Assembly: GCF_008710095.1 (NCBI RefSeq)
Contig: NZ_VYKJ01000013.1
Location: 62,001 to 126,000, forward strand
From: Affinibrenneria salicis
Lineage (GTDB): Bacteria; Pseudomonadota; Gammaproteobacteria; Enterobacterales; Enterobacteriaceae
Length of the DNA: 64,000 nt
Reading direction: 5' to 3'
Below, in pieces: positions 25,692 through 35,254 of this stretch. The notes under the pieces were generated by a model that ran no database searches, was not told the DNA's origin, and was given only the letters and a program-made list of their open reading frames with translations. The position numbers and the translations under genes are program-made. Numbering within the stretch: the stretch's first letter is position 1; the number at the start of each line of letters is the position of its first letter.

Positions 25692-28649
25692 ATGGGTATT
25701 CGAAGGCTCAATTATGGGCTGACAGGCGATGCCGCCAAAAAAGAGGGTGAAGATGACGGAAGCCTGGATTTGACGCTGGAGCAATTACCGCAGGTATGGG
25801 CTCAGAGGTATGGTGAGCGTATTGCTCTGGTGGAGGGAACGGTTAAATGTACCTATGCCGACCTGAGCCGCCGCGCTGATAGTCTTGCGTCGGGATTCAT
25901 GTCACTTGGCATCCATCGTGGAGACAGAGTATTACTGCAACTGCCTAACGGTATTAGTTTCGCCTTGTCATTTTTTGCATTGCTGCGTCTGGGAGCAATA
26001 CCGCTGCTGGCGATGCCCGCCCAACGGTTGGATGATCTTTCCGCATTATGCGGCCAGGCCGCACCCGTCGCCTGCATTATGCCGGATCGTTTTCAGGGGT
26101 TTGACTACCGGGTGATGGCTAAAGAGTTACAGGCGTTGCATCCGGCTATGCGTTATGTCGTGGTCGATGGTGACCCTGACTTGTTCGTCTCCTTAAACGG
26201 ACTGGCGTCCGGGCCCGATCGTTTGACTTATTCTCCGTGCTCCCGGGATACGGCGTTATTACTTCAGTCGGGCGGAACGACGGGCGTACCTAAGCTGATT
26301 CCCCGTACTCACGGCGATTATATTTACAATGCCCGGGCTTGTGCCGCGCTCTGCCGGCTGGATGCAGCAAGCGTTTATCTCGCCTCATTGCCGATAGCGC
26401 ATAATTTTACCCTGGCCTGTCCGGGACTATTGGGAACGTTGTCGGCCGGAGGGCGGGTTGTGATGGCGAAAACGGCGGCGTGTGACGAGGCGTTTGCATT
26501 GATCGAACGTGAGCGGGTAACGATCGCTTCGCTGGTACCGCCGCTGGTTAAACTGTGGCTTCAGGCGCGGGAGTGGGATAAAACAGATCTGTCGAGCCTG
26601 AGAGTGTTGCAGGTCGGCGGCGCGCGCCTGAGTGCTGCATTGGCACGGAAAATCCCTCCCGCATTGGGTTGTCAATTACAGCAGGTCTTTGGTATGGCCG
26701 AGGGACTTTTGTGCCTGACGCGCCTCGATGATCCTGATGAAGTAATATTTCATACTCAGGGGCGGCCTCTTTCTCCGCGGGACGAGCTGAGGATTGTCGA
26801 TGCTGACGGTCAGGATGTGCTTCCCGGAGAGACAGGCGAATTACTGGTGCGCGGACCTTATACCATCCGGTCCTATTATTGCGCCGCGCAACATAATGCC
26901 GGGGTCTTTACGGATGACGGTTATTTCCGGTCGGGAGATTTAGTTCGCCGTACTGCGGAAGGCAATATCGTTGTCGAGGGGCGAATTAAAGAGCAAATTA
27001 ACCGGGCCGGCGAAAAGATAGCGGTCGCTGAGATCGAACGGCACCTGCTGGCTCACCCGGCGGTGGTTGATGCCGTAGTCATTCCCGTAAGAGACGCTAT
27101 GTTAGGGGAACGCAGTTGTGCGTTCATTATTGCCCAGGGTACAGAGCTGCGTCTGCCGGATGTACATCACTTCATGTTCCAGAGAGGGGTGCCTCGCCAT
27201 AAATTACCGGATCAACTGGAGTGCGTATCCCACTGGCCTTTGACCACTGTCGGTAAGATTAACAAGCGAAGCCTGGCCCAGTGGGCTGAATCTGCAGATG
27301 CCCGTCGTGCATCCAGACAGTATGCGGAACGGATTCTGCCGTTGTCGCAACCGCCGTTGCAGATTGCGACTGCGTTGGTACGCGAATTGGGAGATACGTC
27401 TTTCATTGTGTATGAGCGTGATGACGAGTGGTCTATTGGTATAGATGCTCTGGCGGAAATAACGGTTAGCGCCCGCCTGATGGAACTGGACTTTGGCGGC
27501 GAAAAGCGTCAGTGGCCGTATACTGATTTTGCCCGCACCCTGGAGCAGATTCTTTCCTCTTTGCCCATTATGGGGTGGCGGTTGTACGGTACGGCCGATT
27601 TTGAACTGTCTCACCTGTTTTATTCACTGCCTGTCGACGAATCGGAGCGTCCGTTGCTGCGGTTGATTATTCCCCGCTGTGAGGTACGTCTGCGTCGCGG
27701 TCAGGCGGTATTGCGAACGTCAGACATCGAAAATCCTGCCGCATGGGAACAGCGTATTGCCGCTCTGGATTCCGAGCTGATTGCACTGGATGTCCACGCC
27801 GCGGATCACGTTCCCGTGGAGATTCGACAGGTCCAGTGCGCTGACTACAAACAACAGGTCTTCGCGGCAGTCTCACAAATACACGCACATGAATACGATA
27901 AGGTAATTCTTTCCCGGACCATTCCTGTTTCGGCATCGGTAGATATTATTTCCAGCTATTTATCCGGTCGGAAGACCAACCAGCCCGCACGTTCCTTTTT
28001 GCTGCAGTTGCGGAACTTTCGCAGTGCCGGCTTTTGTCCGGAAACGGTCGTTGAGGTCTCCGGCGAGGGAGACGTGAGTACTCAGCCGCTGGCGGGAACG
28101 AGAGCGAGCGGAACAGATCCGGCAATGGAAGAACGTCTCCGTGCTGAGTTGCTGTCGGACCCGAAAGAGATCGCCGAGCACGCTATTTCCGTCAGACTGG
28201 CATTTGACGAACTGGAACAGATCTGTCAGGCGCAAACGGTTCGGGTGGATGAGTTCATGCAGGTATGCCGCCGTGGAACGGTACAGCACCTGGGCTCTCG
28301 CGTGCGGGGCCAGCTGGATAGCGGAAAAAATTGCTGGGATGCTTTTAAAGCGTTATTTCCGGCGGTAACGGCTTCCGGCATACCGAAACGACCGGCCATA
28401 GAAGCTATTGCCAGGCATGAGCAGAATCGGCGGGGATTATATAGCGGCTGCGTGCTGATCGCTGATCATGATGGCATGCTGGACGCGGCTTTGGTCCTGC
28501 GCTCAATCTTTCAGGAGGGGAATGAGACATGGCTGCGCGCTGGCGCCGGAATTGTAGCGATGTCCTTACCGGAGCGAGAACTGGAAGAAACATGTGAAAA
28601 ACTTTCCAGCGTATCGACTTGCCTCTTTTCGCCACGGAGGTCGGTATGA
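25692..28649 (+). CDS. Fused salicyl-AMP ligase / salicylate synthase
   Basis: A 985-residue two-enzyme fusion. Residues 1 to about 540 are an aryl-acid adenylating enzyme of the DhbE/YbtE/PchD class (SGGTTGVPKLIPRTHGDY, FGMAEG, GRIKEQINRAGEKI). Cys243 (ACPG) and Leu340 (EGLL) occupy the DhbE Ser240 and Val337 positions, the pattern of salicylate- rather than dihydroxybenzoate-activating enzymes. Residues about 550-985 are an MbtI/Irp9-type salicylate synthase turning chorismate into salicylate. Lys737 (KVILSR), Glu784 (CPET), PLAGTRASG, KEIAEHAIS, QHLGS, RGLYSG and ERELEETCEKL retain the known catalytic and Mg ligands. In yersiniabactin, mycobactin and pyochelin loci these are separate genes. 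The GGGAGG upstream fixes the start. Its stop overlaps the next ATG (ATGA). Confidence 0.9.
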   Translation: MGIRRLNYGLTGDAAKKEGEDDGSLDLTLEQLPQVWAQRYGERIALVEGTVKCTYADLSRRADSLASGFMSLGIHRGDRVLLQLPNGISFALSFFALLRLGAIPLLAMPAQRLDDLSALCGQAAPVACIMPDRFQGFDYRVMAKELQALHPAMRYVVVDGDPDLFVSLNGLASGPDRLTYSPCSRDTALLLQSGGTTGVPKLIPRTHGDYIYNARACAALCRLDAASVYLASLPIAHNFTLACPGLLGTLSAGGRVVMAKTAACDEAFALIERERVTIASLVPPLVKLWLQAREWDKTDLSSLRVLQVGGARLSAALARKIPPALGCQLQQVFGMAEGLLCLTRLDDPDEVIFHTQGRPLSPRDELRIVDADGQDVLPGETGELLVRGPYTIRSYYCAAQHNAGVFTDDGYFRSGDLVRRTAEGNIVVEGRIKEQINRAGEKIAVAEIERHLLAHPAVVDAVVIPVRDAMLGERSCAFIIAQGTELRLPDVHHFMFQRGVPRHKLPDQLECVSHWPLTTVGKINKRSLAQWAESADARRASRQYAERILPLSQPPLQIATALVRELGDTSFIVYERDDEWSIGIDALAEITVSARLMELDFGGEKRQWPYTDFARTLEQILSSLPIMGWRLYGTADFELSHLFYSLPVDESERPLLRLIIPRCEVRLRRGQAVLRTSDIENPAAWEQRIAALDSELIALDVHAADHVPVEIRQVQCADYKQQVFAAVSQIHAHEYDKVILSRTIPVSASVDIISSYLSGRKTNQPARSFLLQLRNFRSAGFCPETVVEVSGEGDVSTQPLAGTRASGTDPAMEERLRAELLSDPKEIAEHAISVRLAFDELEQICQAQTVRVDEFMQVCRRGTVQHLGSRVRGQLDSGKNCWDAFKALFPAVTASGIPKRPAIEAIARHEQNRRGLYSGCVLIADHDGMLDAALVLRSIFQEGNETWLRAGAGIVAMSLPERELEETCEKLSSVSTCLFSPRRSV

Positions 28650-31600
28650 ACTCGTTATCCGGCAAAAGTACAGGCCAATGGCAGGCGCAAATTCGCGATC
28701 AGGTTCGTTCGATGCTGACGGATCCGCATACGACACTGAATGATGATGACCATCTGATAGAACTGGGGCTGGATTCTTTCAAACTGATGCGTCTGGTGAA
28801 TGAATGGCGCAAGTCCGGCGTTAAGGTTAGCTTCGGTCAGTTGATTGAACGGCCCTGCCTGCGCGACTGGTGGGCGTTGCTCCGGTGTAATTCAGCCGAT
28901 CAAGATGATGAAGATACGTCCCCGCCGCACCATTTTGATAAACGTGCGCCCTTTGCTTTAACTGATGTACAACACGCTTACTGGATTGGTCGTGGCGATG
29001 AGCAAATACTCGGCGGAGTGGGCTGCCATGCTTACCTGGAACTGGATGGCAGGGGGCTGGATCCTGAACGCTTACGCACCGTCTGGCGGCAGTTACTGAC
29101 TCACCACGGTATGTTAAGGGCTCATTTTGATGAGCAGGGATATCAAGTTATTCCGGCAATAACCGAGCCTGAAGCGGCGTCGTTTACGCTCCATGACCTG
29201 AGCGCGCTTAGCCAGCAAAGCGTTGACGCGGCCCTGCGAACGCTGCGTGAACAGTTGTCTCACCGGCGGCTGCGCGTGGAGTACGGAGAGGTGATTGGCC
29301 TCGCTTTGAGCCTGTTGCCGGAAGGCAGGACTCGCCTGCATCTTGATATCGATCTGTTGGTCGCCGATGTGCAAAGCCTGCAGATCATTATCCGGGATCT
29401 GGCTGCGCTCTATGCCGACGACGTTACTCCGCCGGCGCCGATCGACTGGCACTTCGGTGAGCATCTTGCCGTGCAGCAAGAAAACAGGGCCCGCGAGCTG
29501 CCGGCGGCTGAAGGTTATTGGCGCAAGCGAATGGACGATTTTCCCGGTACGCCATTGCTTCCTCTGAGTACGGTTCCTGAAGCGATCCAAAAACCTCGGT
29601 TCAGGCGGCGTAGCTATCATTTATCCAATGCGATCTGGGCGAACATCCTACGCTATGCGGCGACAGCCCGGGTGACGCCGGCAATGGTCCTGGCCGCAGC
29701 CTATGCTGAAGTCCTGGCTAAGTGGAGCGCCGTACCCCGATTTTTGCTGAATGTCCCGTTGTTTGACCGGCATGGCAGTGAACCCGGCCTGGGACAGGTC
29801 GTTGCGGACTTCACTAATTTGTTACTGCTGGAGATCGATTGCCGCCAGCCATTATCATTTGGTGATCGCGTTCGCGCGCTGCAGGCCCAGTTTCATGCTG
29901 ATGTGGCACACAGTGCGTTGTCCGGTATTCGTATCCAGCGGGAGCTGGCCCAGCGTAACCAGGGGGAACGGACGTTTGCTCCGGTAGTGTTTGCCTGCAA
30001 TCTGGAAACGCCCCTGCTGGAGGTTTCAACGCAGAAGGTTCTGGGACAACTCAATTATATGATCTCCCAGACGCCACAAGTCTGGCTGGACCATCAGGTA
30101 TACAAGACGGAAGACGGTATATTGCTGGCCTGGGACGCCGTTGATTCGTTGTTTCAGCCCGGCGTGATCGACGCGATGTTTGATGCGTATATCGATCTAT
30201 TGAACCGACTGGGCCGAAATGCCGTCAGTTGGAGGCAGTTGGCAAATGTTCAGTTGCCTGCCTCGCAGCAGGCCGTCCGCGATCGGGTTAACGCCACCGA
30301 TATCCGCTTCGAACCGCGAACGCTGCACTCGCGTTTCTTCGGCTACGCCGTCCGGCAGCCGGCGCAGGTGGCGCTGGTGGACGGCGCCAGCGGGCGGCAG
30401 ATCGGCTATGGCGAACTTGCCCGGCGGGCGCTGCAGGTCGCGGCACTGCTGCGCCGGCACGGTATCCCGCCGCAGGCGCCGGTGGCCGTTACCCTGCCGC
30501 GCGGCGTCAGTCAGGTTGTCGCCGTGCTGGGTATTCTGGCCGCCGGCGCCTGTTATGTTCCGGTGGGCACCGGACAACCGCTTATGCGGCGGCAGCGGAT
30601 CCACCAGCGGGCCGCTATCCGCTATGTTCTGACGGATAGCGCGCATCTCGCCGGGCTGGCGTCGCTGACCGCCGTCAGGATCGATATCGACGACGCCGAT
30701 GCGCTGACCCCGCTGGCGGAGCCGGTTGCGGTCTCCGCGGACAGCCCCGCCTATATCATCTTCACTTCCGGGTCGACCGGCGAGCCCAAAGGGGTGACGA
30801 TCCGCCATTGCTCGGCGGCCAATACGCTTGACGATCTGAACCAGCGCTACGGCGTGACGTCGGCCGACCGGATGCTGGCGCTGGCGGCGCTGGATTTTGA
30901 TCTGTCGGTCTATGACATCTTTGGCGTGCTGGGCGCCGGCGGGAGTCTGGTGCTGCCGGATGAGACGATGTACCGGGATGCCGGCGCCTGGCTGTCGCTG
31001 GCTGAAACGCACCGCGTCACGCTGTGGAACAGCGTGCCTGTGCTGCTGGATATGCTGCTGGTGGCCGCAGAGGGAGAAGACCGGCAGGTGCCGCTGCGGC
31101 TGGTGATGGTCTCAGGCGACTGGATTAATCCGCAGCTGGCGGTCCGGCTGGCGCAGCGGGCGCCGGCGGCGCAGATGCTGGCGATGGGCGGAGCGACCGA
31201 AGCGTCAATCTGGTCGAATCTGTATGAGGTGCATCTGCCGCTGCCGGCGCACTGGCGTGCGCTGCCTTACGGCCGGCCGCTGGCGAATCAGCGCTACCGG
31301 GTGGTTAATTCGCAGGGGCAGGACTGCCCGGACTGGGTGACGGGCGAGCTCTGGATTGGCGGGGCCGGCGTGGCGCAGGGATATTGCGGCGATGAGCAGC
31401 GCACGGCCGGCAGTTTTGTCAGCCGGGAGGGAATGCGCTGGTATCGAACCGGCGATCTGGGTCGTTACTGGCCGGACGGAACGCTGGAGTTTCTGGGCAG
31501 AGAGGATCACCAGATCAAGCTGCGCGGACACCGCATTGAACTGGGGGAGATAGAGTCGGCGCTGCGCGGTCTGCCCGGCGTGCGCCAGGCGGTGGCGCTG

Positions 31601-34600
31601 GTCACCGGCGAACCGGCGATGCTGGCCGCGGCGCTGGCGTGCGGGCAAGCGCTGGATAGCGCCGCCGCTGCGGCAGCGCTGCGCGAGCTACTGCCGGAGT
31701 ATATGGTGCCGACGCGCTGGCTGATGCTGGACACGCTGCCGCTGAGCGCCAACGGCAAGGTGGATCGGCAGCGATTAATCGCGCGTTGCGCCGAATACCA
31801 GAACCAGATTGTGAGTAAAAAAGCTCTGCCTGAAAGCGATATTGAGCGGCAAGTCGCCGCCGTCTGGGGGCAATTATTGGGGCGACAGCCGGTCTATCTT
31901 GATGACCATTTTTTTCAGATGGGCGGCGACAGTTTGTTGGCAACACAGGTTGTCGCGCAGCTACAACGCGAGGGGCTTTGCGCTTCCCGGCCATTACGAC
32001 AGTTATTTGCCCGGCCGGTCCTGCGGGATTTTTCCATTATTTGGCAAAAGGGGCCGCATTGTTTGCCAGAGGCGGCGCGTTTATCACCGGATCCGTCAGG
32101 ACGTTACCAGCCCTTCGATCTAACCGAAATTCAGCATGCGTACTGGATGGGGCAATTGGGTGAGTTCTCCCTGCGCTGTGGGACACATTATCTCATTGAG
32201 CTGGATGGAGAAAATATATCTCTTGCACGGATAGACCGAGCCTGGCGCGCGTTGTGGCTGCGCCATGACATGCTGCGAGCCTGCGTTGACGATGAAGGCA
32301 GACAATCTGTTGCGCCTGTTATTCCGCCGAACGCCCTGCAGATTGCTTCTCCCGCCGCGGATGTACATGCTGCAAAAAAACGCATCTCGGCATACTGGCA
32401 GCAGCGCGATCGCTCACGGACCGTTGCGCCATTGCATTCCCTGTATGCCGTCCCTTACGGCGATAACCGATGCCGTCTGGGGATGTTCTTTGATTATCTC
32501 ACACTGGATGGCTATAGCATTAAGCTGTTGTTAAGTGAATTGATTACGTTATTCCAGGATGAGTCGGCATTGCCGCCTTTGCAGCTAAGTTTCAGGGATT
32601 ATGTCACTCAGGTCGCAGTGGATAATACGATAGTGGAAGACGCGCAGCGTTACTGGGGGCAGAGACTTGATGAGCTGCCTCCTGCGCCGGCATTGCCGTT
32701 TCGCCAGGAGCCGGCAACGATCGGTACGGCGGAGTTTTCCCGTCTGCAGACTCGCCTGTCTGCGTCCGACTGGGCGTGTTTACGCCACGCTATCCGCGAG
32801 CGGGGTCTGACGCCATCAGCTCTGCTGCTTACCGTTTACGCACACGTATTATCTCAGTGGAGCGGCGGCGGCGCCCATACGCTGAATCTGACGCTATTTG
32901 ACCGTCGTGATCTACATCCTGACGTTCAATATATAGTCGGTGATTTCACCACGCTGGCGCCGGTAGCATTTCAACCGGATGCTGACGCAAGCCTGCGGCA
33001 TCTCGTCAGCGACATGCAGGCGCAGGTGGCGGAGGTTCTGGAACATCGAGCCGTATCCTCTGTCTGGATACAGCGCGAGCGAGCTCGCAAACGAGGTCTG
33101 CAGGCTGCCGCCTTACCCGTGGTGTTCACCAGCACGCTGGGACTGGTGGATGATTTCTTAAGTAATATTCCGGATGGTTTTCCCGATCTGGCTGACGGAG
33201 GTCTGTCGGAAACACCACAGGTGTGGCTGGATTATCAGGTGTTTGAACATCATGGTGAACTCGTCTTGTGTTGGGATTTTGAAGAAAAACTCTTTCCTGA
33301 CGGCATGCTAAACGCCATGTTTGACACCAACATCGCCTTGCTTGGCCAATTGGTTTGGGATGACGCCGCCTGGTCTGCTCCGCTCCCTTCACTTATACCT
33401 GCCTCGCAGCAAGTCGTCCGCGATCGGGTTAACGCCACCGATATCCGCTTCGAACCGCGAACGCTGCACTCGCGTTTCTTCGGCTACGCCGCCCGGCAGC
33501 CGGCGCAGGTGGCGCTGGTGGACGGCGCCAGCGGGCGGCAGATCGGCTATGGCGAACTTGCCCGACGGGCGCTGCAGGTCGCGGCACTGCTGCGCCGGCA
33601 CGGTATCCCGCCGCAGGCGCCGGTGGCCGTTACCCTGCCGCGCGGCGTCAGTCAGGTTGTCGCCGTGCTGGGCATTCTGGCCGCCGGCGCCTGTTATGTT
33701 CCGGTGGGCACCGGACAACCGCTTATGCGGCGGCAGCGGATCCACCAGCGGGCCGCTATCCGCTATGTGCTGACGGATAGCGCGCATCTCGCCGGGCTGG
33801 CGTCGCTGACCGCCGTCAGGATCGATATCGGCGACGCCGATGCGCTGACCCCGCTGGCGGAGCCGGTTGCGGTCTCCGCGGACAGCCCCGCCTATATCAT
33901 CTTCACTTCCGGGTCGACCGGCGAGCCCAAAGGGGTGACGATCCGCCATTGCTCGGCGGCCAATACGCTTGACGATCTGAACCAGCGCTACGGCGTGACG
34001 TCGGCCGACCGGATGCTGGCGCTGGCGGCGCTGGATTTTGATCTGTCGGTCTATGACATCTTTGGCGTGCTGGGCGCCGGCGGGAGTCTGGTGCTGCCGG
34101 ATGAGACGATGTACCGGGATGCCGGCGCCTGGCTGTCGCTGGCTGAAACGCACCGCGTCACGCTGTGGAACAGCGTGCCTGTGCTGCTGGATATGCTGCT
34201 GGTGGCCGCAGAGGGAGAAGACCGGCAGGTGCCGCTGCGGCTGGTGATGGTCTCAGGCGACTGGATTAATCCGCAGCTGGCGGTCCGGCTGGCGCAGCGG
34301 GCGCCGGCGGCGCAGATGCTGGCGATGGGCGGAGCGACCGAAGCGTCAATCTGGTCGAATCTGTATGAGGTGCATCTGCCGCTGCCGGCGCACTGGCGTG
34401 CGCTGCCTTACGGCCGGCCGCTGGCGAATCAGCGCTACCGGGTGGTTAATTCGCAGGGGCAGGACTGCCCGGACTGGGTGACGGGCGAGCTCTGGATTGG
34501 CGGGGCCGGCGTGGCGCAGGGATATTGCGGCGATGAGCAGCGCACGGCCGGCAGTTTTGTCAGCCGGGAGGGAATGCGCTGGTATCGAACCGGCGATCTG

Positions 34601-35254
34601 GGTCGTTACTGGCCGGACGGAACGCTGGAGTTTCTGGGCAGAGAGGATCACCAGATCAAGCTGCGCGGACACCGCATTGAACTGGGGGAGATAGAGTCGG
34701 CGCTGCGCGGTCTGCCCGGCGTGCGCCAGGCGGTGGCGCTGGTCACCGGCGAACCGGCGATGCTGGCCGCGGCGCTGGCGTGCGGGCAAGCGCTGGATAG
34801 CGCCGCTGCTGCGGCAGCGCTGCGCGAGCTACTGCCGGAGTATATGGTGCCGACGCGCTGGCTGATGCTGGAGACGCTGCCGCTGAGCGCCAACGGTAAG
34901 GTGGATCGGCGAGCTTTGGCTGAACGGTGTGCTTCGATAGACGCGTTACGGACTTTCGACGCTCCGCTGGATGATATAGAAGAGAAAATCGCCGCCGTAT
35001 GGGCGCAGGTGCTTGGTTATGAAAGGGTTTCGCGTCATGACGATTTCTTTCTGCTGGGAGGGGATAGCCTGCGCGCCACCCGACTGGTGGAAGCGCTGCG
35101 TCGCCAGCCATTCGTCTCCGGACCGCTCTCGCTGCACAGTATTTTTGCTGCGCCCACGGTTGCAGAGCAAGCTGCATTATTGTGCGCTGCGCACGCGTCT
35201 CAGCCAGACACGGCGAGCGTTATGGACAACAGTTTTGAAGAGGGAATGCTATGA
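28646..35254 (+). CDS. NRPS, ArCP-Cy-A-PCP-Cy-A-PCP (HMWP2/PchE-like, two cysteine modules)
   Basis: A 2202-residue synthetase. An N-terminal aryl carrier (LGLDSF, Ser44) accepts salicylate. Cy1 (about 100-530) carries the cyclisation motif DxxxxDxxS at 236-244. A1 spans about 545-1045 (FTSGSTGEPKG near 705, Lys1038 of A10). PCP1 has Ser1096. Cy2 (about 1150-1580) has DYLTLDGYS at 1283-1291. A2 spans about 1592-2090, and PCP2 (LLGGDSL) ends the protein. Both A domains show D-L-Y (FDLSVYD) and N (LWNSVP) of the cysteine code. Unlike PchE, no epimerase/methyltransferase-like insert interrupts A. Unlike HMWP2, each module has its own A. DNA of A1 and A2 is over 99 per cent identical (30257-31769 and 33398-34910). 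The ATG at 28646 has GGAGG and overlaps the previous stop. Confidence 0.92.
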   Translation: MNSLSGKSTGQWQAQIRDQVRSMLTDPHTTLNDDDHLIELGLDSFKLMRLVNEWRKSGVKVSFGQLIERPCLRDWWALLRCNSADQDDEDTSPPHHFDKRAPFALTDVQHAYWIGRGDEQILGGVGCHAYLELDGRGLDPERLRTVWRQLLTHHGMLRAHFDEQGYQVIPAITEPEAASFTLHDLSALSQQSVDAALRTLREQLSHRRLRVEYGEVIGLALSLLPEGRTRLHLDIDLLVADVQSLQIIIRDLAALYADDVTPPAPIDWHFGEHLAVQQENRARELPAAEGYWRKRMDDFPGTPLLPLSTVPEAIQKPRFRRRSYHLSNAIWANILRYAATARVTPAMVLAAAYAEVLAKWSAVPRFLLNVPLFDRHGSEPGLGQVVADFTNLLLLEIDCRQPLSFGDRVRALQAQFHADVAHSALSGIRIQRELAQRNQGERTFAPVVFACNLETPLLEVSTQKVLGQLNYMISQTPQVWLDHQVYKTEDGILLAWDAVDSLFQPGVIDAMFDAYIDLLNRLGRNAVSWRQLANVQLPASQQAVRDRVNATDIRFEPRTLHSRFFGYAVRQPAQVALVDGASGRQIGYGELARRALQVAALLRRHGIPPQAPVAVTLPRGVSQVVAVLGILAAGACYVPVGTGQPLMRRQRIHQRAAIRYVLTDSAHLAGLASLTAVRIDIDDADALTPLAEPVAVSADSPAYIIFTSGSTGEPKGVTIRHCSAANTLDDLNQRYGVTSADRMLALAALDFDLSVYDIFGVLGAGGSLVLPDETMYRDAGAWLSLAETHRVTLWNSVPVLLDMLLVAAEGEDRQVPLRLVMVSGDWINPQLAVRLAQRAPAAQMLAMGGATEASIWSNLYEVHLPLPAHWRALPYGRPLANQRYRVVNSQGQDCPDWVTGELWIGGAGVAQGYCGDEQRTAGSFVSREGMRWYRTGDLGRYWPDGTLEFLGREDHQIKLRGHRIELGEIESALRGLPGVRQAVALVTGEPAMLAAALACGQALDSAAAAAALRELLPEYMVPTRWLMLDTLPLSANGKVDRQRLIARCAEYQNQIVSKKALPESDIERQVAAVWGQLLGRQPVYLDDHFFQMGGDSLLATQVVAQLQREGLCASRPLRQLFARPVLRDFSIIWQKGPHCLPEAARLSPDPSGRYQPFDLTEIQHAYWMGQLGEFSLRCGTHYLIELDGENISLARIDRAWRALWLRHDMLRACVDDEGRQSVAPVIPPNALQIASPAADVHAAKKRISAYWQQRDRSRTVAPLHSLYAVPYGDNRCRLGMFFDYLTLDGYSIKLLLSELITLFQDESALPPLQLSFRDYVTQVAVDNTIVEDAQRYWGQRLDELPPAPALPFRQEPATIGTAEFSRLQTRLSASDWACLRHAIRERGLTPSALLLTVYAHVLSQWSGGGAHTLNLTLFDRRDLHPDVQYIVGDFTTLAPVAFQPDADASLRHLVSDMQAQVAEVLEHRAVSSVWIQRERARKRGLQAAALPVVFTSTLGLVDDFLSNIPDGFPDLADGGLSETPQVWLDYQVFEHHGELVLCWDFEEKLFPDGMLNAMFDTNIALLGQLVWDDAAWSAPLPSLIPASQQVVRDRVNATDIRFEPRTLHSRFFGYAARQPAQVALVDGASGRQIGYGELARRALQVAALLRRHGIPPQAPVAVTLPRGVSQVVAVLGILAAGACYVPVGTGQPLMRRQRIHQRAAIRYVLTDSAHLAGLASLTAVRIDIGDADALTPLAEPVAVSADSPAYIIFTSGSTGEPKGVTIRHCSAANTLDDLNQRYGVTSADRMLALAALDFDLSVYDIFGVLGAGGSLVLPDETMYRDAGAWLSLAETHRVTLWNSVPVLLDMLLVAAEGEDRQVPLRLVMVSGDWINPQLAVRLAQRAPAAQMLAMGGATEASIWSNLYEVHLPLPAHWRALPYGRPLANQRYRVVNSQGQDCPDWVTGELWIGGAGVAQGYCGDEQRTAGSFVSREGMRWYRTGDLGRYWPDGTLEFLGREDHQIKLRGHRIELGEIESALRGLPGVRQAVALVTGEPAMLAAALACGQALDSAAAAAALRELLPEYMVPTRWLMLETLPLSANGKVDRRALAERCASIDALRTFDAPLDDIEEKIAAVWAQVLGYERVSRHDDFFLLGGDSLRATRLVEALRRQPFVSGPLSLHSIFAAPTVAEQAALLCAAHASQPDTASVMDNSFEEGML
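30257..31769 (+). repeat. Direct repeat, copy 1 (A-domain DNA of NRPS module 1)
   Basis: About 1513 bp repeated at 33398-34910, offset exactly 3141 bp (1047 codons). By eye only about ten substitutions and no indels separate the copies. Identity stops sharply at the beginning of the Cy-A linker and after the A10 Lys. Confidence 0.95.
33398..34910 (+). repeat. Direct repeat, copy 2 (A-domain DNA of NRPS module 2)
   Basis: Second copy of the A-domain block. The Cy and PCP coding regions on either side are clearly divergent from those of module 1, so only the A-domain unit was duplicated or homogenised. Confidence 0.95.

Noticed and set aside
27900..28649. Possible loss of the general-acid Glu in the salicylate synthase (TQPLAGTR instead of TEPLAGTR)
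   Set aside because: Counting back from the AGT motif places the catalytic Glu of MbtI in the SPEL motif, which corresponds to the intact Glu784 (CPET).
30257..34910. Two identical blocks as a transposable element
   Set aside because: The block coincides with the A-domain boundaries, stays in frame and has no inverted ends or transposase.
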